57,604 bases of DNA from Deltaproteobacteria bacterium (GTDB lineage: Bacteria > JAEEML01). The stretch is taken from NCBI GenBank assembly GCA_016283195.1, contig JAEEML010000063.1:1-57604 (forward strand), given 5' to 3'. A program made the translations under genes and the position numbers. A model generated the notes under the pieces. The model saw nothing but the letters and a program-made list of their open reading frames with translations. It was not told where the DNA came from and did no database searches. This document shows, one piece after another, positions 36,949-45,610 of the stretch (within the stretch, counting starts at the first letter, position 1; every line of letters starts with the position of its first letter).

Positions 36949-36960
36949 ATCTCCTCCTTA

Positions 36961-37017
36961 GCCACTTAAGTGGCCTTTGTTGTGTAGCCCAAGCACCTTT
37001 GTGGCCGAAGCGGCCAC
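36961..37017. other. Two palindromes between kinase and lipoprotein genes
   Basis: GCCACTTAAGTGGC (36961-36974) is a perfect 14-bp palindrome just upstream of the lipoprotein ribosome site, and GTGGCCG-AAG-CGGCCAC (37001-37017) is a 7-bp stem with a 3-base loop. Neither has a T tract, so they are not typical terminators. Possible operators or leader RNA structure. Confidence 0.5.
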
Positions 37018-37094
37018 CGCCGACATTCTAACCTCTTTTAAAAATAAATGGTAGTGAGTAATGAAGAGAAAAGAGACTTACCGAAGTGTTGTGC

Positions 37095-38714
37095 TTATTT
37101 TTTCTTTTTGGCTGCTTGCCGTTTAGGCGGCTGTTTGCCAGGTGCTTTGTCTGCTGCTTTAGGCGCTCCGGTCTCCTTTTCCGGTGCGGCAGGTTCGCTG
37201 GCTTGCGGCTCGGCAGACGGGGGCGGCGGTGTGGCCGGTGTTGTTACTGCCGGGGTATCCGGTGGGCTGGGCATAGTTTCGCCAAGGCCGAAAAGTTCCG
37301 GCATAAAGACAAAAGTTAAGCCTGTAAGGAGCAGCAAAACAACAAAAATAAGCAATAAAATGAGTTTTATCGGGAAAGTATTCCTCTTTATCTGGGGGAC
37401 GGCCGTCTGGCCGGTAATATAAGTAGGCACGGCCGAAAGCTGCGAAGAATAAGCCGGGTCGCGGTAATCGGGCCTGGGCATGACGCCTGAAGGCGGCCTA
37501 CCAGGTTGCCTTAATAGTTGATTGGCCGAAACCACCGGAGCCATCCTGTTCCCAGTGCCGCTGTTACTTACGCCTCCGGGGATTATCACAGTGGCCATGT
37601 TTTGGATGTCACTCTCGGCCGGTTTACTGGATTTTGCGGCGCTTTTAGCTTTATTCAAAGAGGCGTTGACATCAAAATTCGGCGCAATAACTGTTTTGTC
37701 GAGTGACTCTATATCTTCATCGGCCTCTTCTGCCGATGGAGCCTTAACCGACTTGAAATATTGAATTTTTGATTGCTCTTCCTGCCACTCGCTGGCAAAA
37801 AGAGAACGCATATAATCGGAAAAATCCTGCCCGCTGACCGGCATAGCTTCATTTAAAAGATAGCGTTGCAAATCAGCTGACATTTCGGCAGCTCTCTGAT
37901 AGCGCTCATCCTTATTGCGTGCCAAGGCTTTATCAACTATGTTGCAAAGAGATTTGGGGCAGCGGGGATTATAATGATTAACCGGCAGATAATGACTGGT
38001 GGCCACGTTGCGCACGGTGTCGCCGTCGGTTGCGCCCTTAAAAGCCGGGACGCCGGTTAAAAGCTCATAGAGCACAGCGCCCAAGGCGAAAATATCAGTC
38101 CGCCCGTCGAGCTCGCCATCGGTAATTTGCTCCGGCGACATATAAAAGAATTTGCCTTTAATAATGCCGGCTTGTGTTTTGGCAACTCTGTCTCTCGCTT
38201 TGGCGATACCAAAATCTATCAGCTTAACATCGCCTTCAAAAGAGATGAGAATATTTTGCGGGCTGATATCGCGGTGCACAATGCCGAGCAGCTGGCCATG
38301 CTCATTTTTCTTGCGATGAGCATAGTCGAGAGCGTCGGCAATTTTAGCGATGGCAGCGGCCGCTATGGTGGTTGGCACCAGCTCTTTTTGGGCGGCCGCC
38401 CGCTTTAAAATGGTGTACATATCTCGGCCGTGGATAAACTCCATGGCGATATAAAGAGTGCCGTCTTTGTTGCCTAAATCATAAATTTGGCAAATATTGG
38501 CATGGCTTAATTGCGAGGCAATTTTGGCCTCGTCAATAAACATGGAGACGAATTTTTCGTCTTTGGAAAACTCCGGCAAGAGCTGTTTAATAGCAACTAA
38601 GCGCTCAAAGCCTTCGGCACCGAAACTTTTGCCGACGCACACTTGAGCCATGCCGCCCTTAGCCAGCTTGGCCAATAAGAGGTAATTACCGAAATATGTT
38701 CCCTTAACACTCAT
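37095..38714 (-). CDS. Transmembrane Ser/Thr protein kinase
   Basis: A 539-residue eukaryotic-like kinase. Residues 1-290 hold the kinase domain: glycine loop AKGGMAQV, catalytic lysine in VAIKQ, HRDISPQN and DFG (LIDFGIAK), then SPEQI. HRD[IV]SPQN is typical of myxobacterial kinases. A Pro/Ser linker, one membrane helix near residue 450 and a Pro/Ala/Lys-rich C-terminal tail follow, so the kinase domain is cytosolic and the tail outside. Substrates unknown. It is upstream of the large lipoprotein on the same strand, but with a 146-bp gap and hairpins between. Confidence 0.9.
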   Translation of the reverse strand: MSVKGTYFGNYLLLAKLAKGGMAQVCVGKSFGAEGFERLVAIKQLLPEFSKDEKFVSMFIDEAKIASQLSHANICQIYDLGNKDGTLYIAMEFIHGRDMYTILKRAAAQKELVPTTIAAAAIAKIADALDYAHRKKNEHGQLLGIVHRDISPQNILISFEGDVKLIDFGIAKARDRVAKTQAGIIKGKFFYMSPEQITDGELDGRTDIFALGAVLYELLTGVPAFKGATDGDTVRNVATSHYLPVNHYNPRCPKSLCNIVDKALARNKDERYQRAAEMSADLQRYLLNEAMPVSGQDFSDYMRSLFASEWQEEQSKIQYFKSVKAPSAEEADEDIESLDKTVIAPNFDVNASLNKAKSAAKSSKPAESDIQNMATVIIPGGVSNSGTGNRMAPVVSANQLLRQPGRPPSGVMPRPDYRDPAYSSQLSAVPTYITGQTAVPQIKRNTFPIKLILLLIFVVLLLLTGLTFVFMPELFGLGETMPSPPDTPAVTTPATPPPPSAEPQASEPAAPEKETGAPKAADKAPGKQPPKRQAAKKKK

Positions 38715-38784
38715 CGGCCAATCCCAAAGGGCAGACCAAACCGCATAGGGAAAATGGTCTAATTAACTGGAATATTTTAAAAAA

Positions 38785-38964
38785 TTACTTAGTAACTTTA
38801 TTAGAACGGATGCAGCTTGTGCATACTTGAATACGGCAACGGCGGCCGTTTACCACTGCCCGTACTTTTTGAATATTGGCTTCAACTCTTCTTGGGGTGT
38901 GATGGTTAGAGTGAGAAACCTTGCAACCGCTCATAAATCTTTTTCCACATATAGCACAACGCAT
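38785..38964 (-). CDS. rpmB: Ribosomal protein bL28, zinc-binding form
   Basis: A 59-residue large-subunit protein. CAIC near the start and CTSC near the end give the four-cysteine zinc-binding form, and SHSNHHTPRR is the conserved core. TTGGAGGAAAAA precedes the ATG at 38964; a frame with four extra residues from TTG is rejected because GGAGG would lie inside it. A near-perfect promoter is at 39017-39044. It is a single-gene unit upstream of the kinase gene on the same strand. Confidence 0.94.
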   Translation of the reverse strand: MRCAICGKRFMSGCKVSHSNHHTPRRVEANIQKVRAVVNGRRCRIQVCTSCIRSNKVTK

Positions 38965-39016
38965 TTTTTCCTCCAAAACTCACTGGTTAGGCTCTATGAG
39001 CCAAAAAACGGTGAGC

Positions 39017-39044
39017 ACTATACGCATTTTAAAAAAAATGTCAA
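39017..39044 (-). promoter_or_regulatory. Strong sigma-70 promoter of rpmB
   Basis: Minus strand: TTGACA (39044-39039), a 16-base AT-rich spacer, TATAGT (39022-39017). This is one of the best promoters in the window. It predicts a leader of about 45-50 bases before the rpmB ATG. Confidence 0.75.
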
Positions 39045-39155
39045 GGGCTAAATGCTAACGGCTATATTTAGTCACTGCTAAAAATGGCTTGATTCATCGC
39101 TGAGCTGCCATTAGCATACCGGCGCGTGTGCCCGAAGCCCGGGAGGAAAAAGCGG

Positions 39156-41420
39156 ATGCTCAAAAGAATTTCAATCCTGACTAGTATTTTTTTGCTTTTC
39201 TTTGCTGCCTGCAACAAAAATAAAGGAAATGCTGTTAGCGAAGCGGAGCAAAACCTTAAAGCATATAAAGGATCAGTCGGACAAATAAATGAAGATTTGC
39301 CCAAGGTGACTGGCCCCATCATTGCCGAGGACGGTATTTTGGTAAAAAGCCATGCTTTAAAGGAAATAGATATTTCAACTATAGAGGGCAAAAAGCAATA
39401 TGGCCGGGAGGCCGCAGTTATTGCTGAGAAGGTACTAGCTTTGCAGCTCCCGGCCGCCGGTCTTTTGCAAGAAGCATATTTAAGTGGCAAATATTATTAT
39501 GCTTTTCGTGATAGTGCTCAAAATGATTTTAAAGATGCCGCTGCGGCCGCTCCTGCTATTCCCCAAGCTGAGACAGCTTTGGTGCCAATTAAAGAACCTC
39601 TAATTGGCACAGCTCTTGTAGCCACCGGTATAGTACTTACCGTGTGGGGAACTTTTAAGGCCATAAATAAGGCTGTGAATAGGACGCAGGAGATTGTCGG
39701 CGATACGGCAAGTAGTAGTGAGAGTGGTCGCAAAAATGTAATAAAAATCTTGCAAAAACGCGGTGTTAGTATCAGTGATGATGCCACGGGCGCTGAGGTG
39801 CAGAGCAAATTTGAGGAGCTGGGGCGCGATAGCCGGGCCTCCATTGCCAAAGAGGTGCGCGAATATGTCACTACCGAACTTACCCAGGAGGGCGGCGACG
39901 ACAGTTATCAGGCCGATGGCCTTATAGAGCGCGATCGCGAAAAGATGGTGGAATCGGCTAATGAACTCGGCAAAGTGGCCCTGGAGAGCACCGTGGCCGC
40001 CTCGCAACAAGTCACTGGCAATGTTGGTAATATCGTGGAGTCGGCCATTGGCGGCCAGGCCGGTAAAGCTATCGGCGCCGGTGTTGACCTTACTTTGCAA
40101 GTAACCGAAACTGACCCAGTTAAACTGGTGGAAGATAATTCCATAGTGGCCATTACCGGCGGCGAAGAAACGGTGACCATTGAGCTGCCGGCCGAGAAGT
40201 TGAGCCGGGAGGAGACGGAAAAGGCTATTAAGGAGCTTGTAGGGGGCAAAGCTGATGACAGTAAACTGACTGCCGAGCGCATCGATCTCATTGCCTTAAA
40301 CCTCATCCATTGGCATTTGGAGGAGCGCCAGCCCGGCGGTTTTGAAACCACAGAGCTAACCGGGCCGCAATATTTCCAGGTGGGCGATATTCGTCTCGAT
40401 TTGGCGCCTGGCAGCAGTGACAATAGCCCGGCTTATAAAGCTAGTGTGCCTATTGGTGTTTTCCCCGAAAATATCAAGGCCGATGTGCAGCTGCTTGCCG
40501 AGGGCATGGCGCCGGCGGAGGGCTCTTTTGTGCCAGATGGCCATGACAGTGTGGTTACTTTGCATCTGGTGCCGGAGCTGGGCACTATTTCTGTATCGGC
40601 TATTCCCGAAAGCGCGGTTCATAATTCTGCCGCTGCTTTTAATGTTGGCGGCAGAAATAGGGCTTCCTTATTTGCCGCTAATAACCATGATAATGAAGAA
40701 ACTTACCAAGTAACGGCAAAACTTGCTCATGTCTATGAAAATATTACTGTTTCACTCACGGCCACCAACGGCATGGTTTGGGGCAGTGCCAAGCAGAGCC
40801 TCTCGGCCGGCGGCGAGCTCACCTGGCTTTTGGATGTTTATGACAAAGCGCAGATTGTGGTGCGCCGCCATGACACCGGCGAATCTTACACCATGACTAT
40901 AAAGGCCGGCGAAAGTTATGGCGAAGAGTCTATAAAAGAAGAGGAAGAGCCCGCCGATAAAGATAAAATACCTATGCGCTGCGGGATAGATTTAAATGCT
41001 TGCAGCATCTTTTTAAAAGACGATTTTACCACCACTTGCGGCTCCACTCACTATGGTTACGAGCGGGTAGAAGCCTATATGCAACTGGGCTTTTGGGCTG
41101 ATTATAGCGGCATTATTATATATGAGCATCATGAATGTAAGAGTGATGGTAGTTGTCTGGGCTGTGCAGCGAACTTAACGGCCGATTTTGTTTTGGATGA
41201 GAATTGTAATATTAAACTTACCAAATATTTTAATGCTTCCAGCGATATTTATAGCGATTGCAGCGATATTAGCGATGAAGAGCTCTTAAATGAGGCCCAG
41301 TGCGCTTTTGGCAATATTGCCCTTAATAGCAGCGGTTCGCCCCTTACTTACGGTTGCGGCGGACCCAATTCTGTTTCGGTCAATGGCCATTGCCTAACAG
41401 GCGGCAGCGATTGCCGGTAG
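39156..41420 (+). CDS. Lipoprotein of unknown function
   Basis: A 754-residue exported protein. The signal peptide ends at FFAAC (Cys 19) and GGGAGGA lies eight bases before this ATG, which is why it is preferred to an upstream ATG. A Gly/Ala-rich hydrophobic segment near residue 150 could be a membrane or glycine-zipper stretch (LIGTALVATGIVLTVWGTF), followed by a Gln/Ser region with another glycine-zipper (GGQAGKAIGAG). The C-terminal 150 residues are Cys-rich with several beta-sandwich-like stretches. No family recognised. The next gene starts 59 bases after its stop. Confidence 0.65.
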   Translation: MLKRISILTSIFLLFFAACNKNKGNAVSEAEQNLKAYKGSVGQINEDLPKVTGPIIAEDGILVKSHALKEIDISTIEGKKQYGREAAVIAEKVLALQLPAAGLLQEAYLSGKYYYAFRDSAQNDFKDAAAAAPAIPQAETALVPIKEPLIGTALVATGIVLTVWGTFKAINKAVNRTQEIVGDTASSSESGRKNVIKILQKRGVSISDDATGAEVQSKFEELGRDSRASIAKEVREYVTTELTQEGGDDSYQADGLIERDREKMVESANELGKVALESTVAASQQVTGNVGNIVESAIGGQAGKAIGAGVDLTLQVTETDPVKLVEDNSIVAITGGEETVTIELPAEKLSREETEKAIKELVGGKADDSKLTAERIDLIALNLIHWHLEERQPGGFETTELTGPQYFQVGDIRLDLAPGSSDNSPAYKASVPIGVFPENIKADVQLLAEGMAPAEGSFVPDGHDSVVTLHLVPELGTISVSAIPESAVHNSAAAFNVGGRNRASLFAANNHDNEETYQVTAKLAHVYENITVSLTATNGMVWGSAKQSLSAGGELTWLLDVYDKAQIVVRRHDTGESYTMTIKAGESYGEESIKEEEEPADKDKIPMRCGIDLNACSIFLKDDFTTTCGSTHYGYERVEAYMQLGFWADYSGIIIYEHHECKSDGSCLGCAANLTADFVLDENCNIKLTKYFNASSDIYSDCSDISDEELLNEAQCAFGNIALNSSGSPLTYGCGGPNSVSVNGHCLTGGSDCR

Positions 41421-41479
41421 GGCACATTAACGGCCGGAATTTTTTGAAGAAAAGATTATATATTTCCGAGGATTGCGTG

Positions 41480-42502
41480 ATGACAGCGGTGAATGCCGAC
41501 AGCAAAATATCATCTACGCCTTTGCGTGATGATTACATAGATGCTCTGAAAGGCCTTTTGATATTTTTGGTTGTATATGGGCATCTTCTTGAAGAAAATG
41601 CCCCTGATGGGAGTGTCAACTGCGCCATAAGGACTTTTATCTATTTGTTTCACATGCCGCTTTTTATTTTTTTGTCGGGGATGTTTTCCCATGTCAAAAG
41701 CCGGGAGCGGTATTTGTTAAGTATTATAAAATTAATGGAAACATACGCAGTTTTTCAATTATTACATTATGTTATACCATTGCCGAAAAATCATGGCGTT
41801 TTTTCTTTTACTAACTACATTACTTTTCCGACCTGGACACTGTGGTATATTTTGTCTCTCGTTTCCTGGCGTTTAATCATTTATTTTTTTGCCGAGACCT
41901 CGCTAAATAACAATAAAATTAAGACTATGTGCTTAGCGTTATTTATAAGTCTGGCCGGTGGGTTCATCCCGGTCGGCTCTGAGCTTTCCTTGCAGAGAAC
42001 TATGTGCTTTTGGCCCTTTTTTATGGCCGGATATTACCTTAATCCGGATATAGTTAAAAGAATTGTTAAAAAAATGCCCTGCTGGCTGGCCATCATAATA
42101 TGTGCCGGCGCATTGGCCTTTTTGTATTTTATAATGGGCAAGAGCCTGGGGCATGTTAGCTACGGTTCGTATAATTATTACAGCGCGAGCAGCGAGCTCA
42201 AAGGCCTTCTTATGCGCTTGAGCTTTTTTCTGGCAGCTATTTCTCTTTCTATAGCGGTGATGCGGCTTACACCAAATTGCCAATTCCTGGCCAAGATAGG
42301 GAAAAAGACATTATTTATTTATATGGCACATTCGTTTGTAGCGGCGGTTATTTATTATTTGGATCGGCGCTTTTCCTGGCTAGGCCTCGCGCCGTCAATC
42401 TTCTTGATTGCACTGATTACAACTTATTTGCTCTATTTATTGTCAAAAACCAAAGCGGCGCTTTTGCTTAATCCGCTAAGTACAATAATGCGCTTTTTTT
42501 AA
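41480..42502 (+). CDS. Acyltransferase 3-family membrane protein
   Basis: A 340-residue polytopic protein with about ten membrane helices. Early residues show DYIDALKGLLIFLVVYGH, the acyltransferase-3 signature with the catalytic histidine, and later HMPLFIFLSG. These proteins O-acetylate glycans or other envelope molecules. The start is set at 41480 with GAGGA upstream; longer frames overlap the preceding lipoprotein. It is AT-rich relative to its neighbours, which may mean transfer. It ends 4 bases inside the convergent Nudix gene. Substrate unknown. Confidence 0.82.
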   Translation: MTAVNADSKISSTPLRDDYIDALKGLLIFLVVYGHLLEENAPDGSVNCAIRTFIYLFHMPLFIFLSGMFSHVKSRERYLLSIIKLMETYAVFQLLHYVIPLPKNHGVFSFTNYITFPTWTLWYILSLVSWRLIIYFFAETSLNNNKIKTMCLALFISLAGGFIPVGSELSLQRTMCFWPFFMAGYYLNPDIVKRIVKKMPCWLAIIICAGALAFLYFIMGKSLGHVSYGSYNYYSASSELKGLLMRLSFFLAAISLSIAVMRLTPNCQFLAKIGKKTLFIYMAHSFVAAVIYYLDRRFSWLGLAPSIFLIALITTYLLYLLSKTKAALLLNPLSTIMRFF

Positions 42503-42903
42503 CTCAAAAGCCCTTCTAAAAGCCCTAAAATCTCTTCATCGGCCGGTAGCCACTTCACCGAATGCAGATCTTTTTTACTGAGCCAGGCGGCGTTTTCGTG
42601 CTCTAAAAGGGTGAGGCGACCGGAAACCAAAGAGCACAAAAATGAGTCCATGGAAAGGTGAAATTCCGGGTAATCATATTCTATAGTGGTTAAAAAGCGC
42701 TCCACCGCTATTTCACTTGCCAGTTCCTCAAAAATTTCTCTTTTCAGCGCCGCTTCCGGGCTTTCGCCGGCCTCGATTTTGCCGCCGGGAAATTCCCACC
42801 AGTCTTTCCAGGGGCCATAGCCTCTTTGGGTGGCAAAAAGCGCTTTTTCGCCGCCGGGCGTCTTGCTAATAATTATGGCACAAACTACTTTAACTTGTTT
42901 CAT
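42499..42903 (-). CDS. Nudix hydrolase, MutT-like
   Basis: A 134-residue enzyme. The Nudix box is complete (GGKIEAGE… REIFEELAS), and WWEFPGG precedes it, as in 8-oxo-dGTP pyrophosphatases. Expected to sanitise oxidised nucleotides, though Nudix substrates are hard to assign. It is separated from tatD by 20 bases on the same strand. Confidence 0.85.
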   Translation of the reverse strand: MKQVKVVCAIIISKTPGGEKALFATQRGYGPWKDWWEFPGGKIEAGESPEAALKREIFEELASEIAVERFLTTIEYDYPEFHLSMDSFLCSLVSGRLTLLEHENAAWLSKKDLHSVKWLPADEEILGLLEGLLS

Positions 42904-42923
42904 TTTGGGCTCTTATGAGGCTT

Positions 42924-43715
42924 TTATACTGCGGGAAGATTAAAAAATCTTCTGGTGTTTTCGCTAGTTATTTTAGCTACTTCGGTGAGAGAAAGCTGCC
43001 AGGTTTCCGCCAGAACTTTAGCCGTTTCCACCATAAAAGCCGGCTCATTGGGGCGGCCCCTATAGGGCACCGGCGCGAGGTATGGTGCATCGGTTTCCAA
43101 AAGAATGCGCTCATGGGGCAGAGTGGCAAAAATGTCGCGCAGTTCGGCCCCCTTTTTAAAAGTGATGATGCCCGGCGCTGAGAGGTAAAAGCCCATATCA
43201 AGATAGGCGGCGGCATCGGCGGCGGTGCCGGTAAAGCAGTGAATTAACGCCGGATTTCCCGAAAATTCTTCTCTAAAAATGGCCCGCGCTTCTTCGTGGG
43301 CATCGCGGATGTGCGCTATAACCGGCAGGGCGAGCTCTTTGGCCATATTAAGCTGGCGGCGAAAGAGGGCGCGCTGGTTTTCCGGAGTGCTTAAGTTATA
43401 AAAATAATCGAGCCCAATCTCGCCGACGGCCAGCGCTTTGGGGTGATTTTTAAGTGCGGTGGCATATTGGGCTAAAATTTCTTCGCTAACCTCATCGGCT
43501 TCATGGGGATGCACCCCGGCGGCGAAGTAAATTTCCTGATAATTATCAGCTAGATTCATGGCGTAGCCCAGGTTGTCATCTTTGATTGAGGCTACAATAG
43601 TAATCATGGTATCTATTTGAGCTGCGCGCGCCCGCTCAATAATAGCCGGAATGAGGGCCGGGTCGTCATTTTCGTAAGTATAAGGGTCAAGGTGACAGTG
43701 GCTATCTATAAACAT
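42924..43715 (-). CDS. tatD: TatD-family metal-dependent DNase
   Basis: A 263-residue metallohydrolase. The first ligand pair HCHLD is at residues 6-10, and the later VGEIGLDYF and CFTGTAADA motifs, ETDAPYLAP and a final NTRRFF are in the right order. GGGAGGAAG precedes the ATG. TatD enzymes act as 3'-exonucleases or on D-aminoacyl-tRNA/peptide; the exact role is not visible here. Normal family length. Confidence 0.92.
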   Translation of the reverse strand: MFIDSHCHLDPYTYENDDPALIPAIIERARAAQIDTMITIVASIKDDNLGYAMNLADNYQEIYFAAGVHPHEADEVSEEILAQYATALKNHPKALAVGEIGLDYFYNLSTPENQRALFRRQLNMAKELALPVIAHIRDAHEEARAIFREEFSGNPALIHCFTGTAADAAAYLDMGFYLSAPGIITFKKGAELRDIFATLPHERILLETDAPYLAPVPYRGRPNEPAFMVETAKVLAETWQLSLTEVAKITSENTRRFFNLPAV

Positions 43716-43816
43716 GGCTTCCTCCCGCCGCTCATTTAGAATATTTAGGGGGAAAAAGGCAATCTAAAAAAACGCGGCGAAATTAGAGAGTAGCTGCTAT
43801 GAAATAAAAGGCACTG

Positions 43817-43850
43817 GTGAAATTTTTGTGATTTGGAACAAAAATTTCAC
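43817..43850. promoter_or_regulatory. Perfect 13-bp inverted repeat upstream of a zinc-ribbon gene
   Basis: GTGAAATTTTTGT (43817-43829) is repeated inverted after 8 bases as ACAAAAATTTCAC (43838-43850). It lies about 50 bases before the predicted -35 and 100 bases from tatD. It may be an operator or RNA hairpin. Confidence 0.5.
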
Positions 43851-43901
43851 ATCTCATTGTGGTTATTTTTTAAGATAGCTAAATTAACCCTTTAAAAGAG
43901 C

Positions 43902-43930
43902 TGGAAAGTTAAACTCTTTTGCCCTATAAT
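43902..43930 (+). promoter_or_regulatory. Candidate promoter of the zinc-ribbon gene
   Basis: TGGAAA (43902-43907), 17 bases, TATAAT (43925-43930). A second inverted repeat, AAAAGAG/CTCTTTT (43894-43900 and 43914-43920), brackets the -35. The ATG is at 43977 with AAGGAG just upstream. Confidence 0.6.
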
Positions 43931-43976
43931 GCCGGCCTCGGCTGTAGCCTTGCAGCTAAAGAGTAAGGAGTAATAG

Positions 43977-44414
43977 ATGAGTGACGTTAGTGAAATTCAA
44001 GAAATTAAACTGGGTGCCGAAGTTGATGCCATGTGTTCAAAATGCAAATTGGAACGTGGCCATGTTATTACCGCCATTGTCGATGGCGAGATAAAAAAAG
44101 TGCGCTGCAACAGCTGCGGCTATGAACACGCTTTTAAGAAAAAAGCCGCCAGCAAAAAGAAAACCAAAGAAGTATCCACCGATGCCGCTACCTCGAGCCC
44201 GGTAACAACCGCCCAATATGAGCGGGTAATCGGTAATCGCGACATAAGCGAAGCGAAGCCTTATGCCTTTTCCACCAAATTTGCCGAAGGCGATATGATA
44301 AAACACGCCACTTTTGGCACCGGCATTGTGACCGCCGTTAAAGATGATCACAAAATATCGGTAATGTTCCCGGATCGCCTCCGCCTCTTGGCCCACGACC
44401 GCACTTCCATCTGA
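43977..44414 (+). CDS. Zinc-ribbon protein of unknown function
   Basis: A 145-residue protein with CSKC and CNSCGYEH, a classic four-Cys zinc ribbon (residues about 20-47), a Lys-rich linker and a C-terminal part with DMIKHATFGTGIVTAV, the GD-x-V-x-H-x-FG-x-G-x-V pattern of SH3/tudor-like folds such as the UvrD C-terminus. AAGGAG precedes the ATG. Likely nucleic-acid or ribosome associated by analogy, not shown. It is the first of a plus-strand run of five genes. Confidence 0.65.
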   Translation: MSDVSEIQEIKLGAEVDAMCSKCKLERGHVITAIVDGEIKKVRCNSCGYEHAFKKKAASKKKTKEVSTDAATSSPVTTAQYERVIGNRDISEAKPYAFSTKFAEGDMIKHATFGTGIVTAVKDDHKISVMFPDRLRLLAHDRTSI

Positions 44415-44495
44415 TAAATTTGGCTTTTCTAGGCGGAATAAGCTGGCTCCTCGCGGCAAAAAAGCGCGCGGGGCGGCTATGTATGTGAGGAATTT

Positions 44496-45581
44496 ATGAT
44501 TCAGCCTCCAGAGATTTTTAAGCTTTTAAATCGCGAAGTTATCGGCCAAGATGCCGCTCTCCGCGAGATGGCGGTGGCTATATATAAGCATCTTATCAGC
44601 CACCGAACTGGCAATGTGCTCTTAATCGGCAACTCCGGCACCGGCAAAACCACTATCATGCGTTCTGTGGAGCGCTTTTTTGCCGAGGAGAAGGAGCTCG
44701 CCCGCTTTTCCACCATCATCCGCATTAATGCCAATTTAGTGGCTGACCTCGCCACCAAAGGGGCGCAGTCCAATGTGGTGATGGAGCGCCTCGCTCGCCA
44801 GGCCACCACTGTTTTGGGCAATAACGCCACTAAAGAGAATGTCATCGACTACACAGCCCACGGCATTGTCTGTGTGGATGAAGTGGATAAAATCCGCGCC
44901 GAAGTTGGCGGCGAGCCCAGCATTAAGGGCATTATTGCTCAGGATAGCCTGCTCACCCTCATGGAAAACGAAAATGTCCATGTAAAAATTACTTATATCG
45001 AAAACGGCAGCTGGCAAGAGGGGGTGGTGCCCATCAATACCGCCCATGTGCTCTTTATCGCCGGCGGTGCTTTTGAAGAGCTCTATGGCCAGGTTTTAGA
45101 CCGCGTTACCGAGCACGGCGGCATGAGCAGCCTGATGAAGCTGGTGCCCAAAGCCGACGGCACCTTGGAGCGCCGGGTAGTTTTTAAACTGGGCGACCAT
45201 TTGCGCCATGAAGATCTCTTTCGCTATGGCATGACGCCGCAATTTATCGCCCGCTTTGCCAGCATCATCATGCTGGGCGACCTCTCCCCGCGCGACCTGG
45301 TCTCTATCTTTTGCGATATTCCGCACGCCATCTGGCCCACGGCGCAGGAATACTTTGCCGGCCTGGGGATCAACTTGCAAATTACCGAGGGGGCCAAAAT
45401 GCTTCTTGCCGATAAAGCCTCAGAAAATAACCGCCTGGGCGCCCGCGCGCTCACTGAGGTCTTTGGGCGCATGATTAAGCAATATGAGTATAACCCCCTG
45501 GATAATCCGCACCTGGTGGATAATGGCAGCGAAAAGGTGCTGACCATCACCGAAGAGCTGGTGAAAGAGGCGTTTAAATAA
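44496..45581 (+). CDS. ClpX-like AAA+ ATPase lacking the zinc domain
   Basis: A 361-residue ATPase. It starts directly with IFKLLNREVIGQDAA, has Walker A GNSGTGKTT near residue 44, Walker B VCVDEVDKI near 126 and a sensor-2 GARAL at 309. It resembles ClpX in the core but has no N-terminal four-Cys zinc-binding domain, no pore YVG-like loop obvious, and no IGF loop to bind ClpP. Thus it is probably an independent unfoldase or remodelling enzyme of unknown partner. GAGGAA precedes the ATG. It sits between two unrelated-looking genes in the same direction. Confidence 0.75.
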   Translation: MIQPPEIFKLLNREVIGQDAALREMAVAIYKHLISHRTGNVLLIGNSGTGKTTIMRSVERFFAEEKELARFSTIIRINANLVADLATKGAQSNVVMERLARQATTVLGNNATKENVIDYTAHGIVCVDEVDKIRAEVGGEPSIKGIIAQDSLLTLMENENVHVKITYIENGSWQEGVVPINTAHVLFIAGGAFEELYGQVLDRVTEHGGMSSLMKLVPKADGTLERRVVFKLGDHLRHEDLFRYGMTPQFIARFASIIMLGDLSPRDLVSIFCDIPHAIWPTAQEYFAGLGINLQITEGAKMLLADKASENNRLGARALTEVFGRMIKQYEYNPLDNPHLVDNGSEKVLTITEELVKEAFK

Positions 45582-45610
45582 AAATTACTATATTAAATAA
45601 GGAGTAACCC

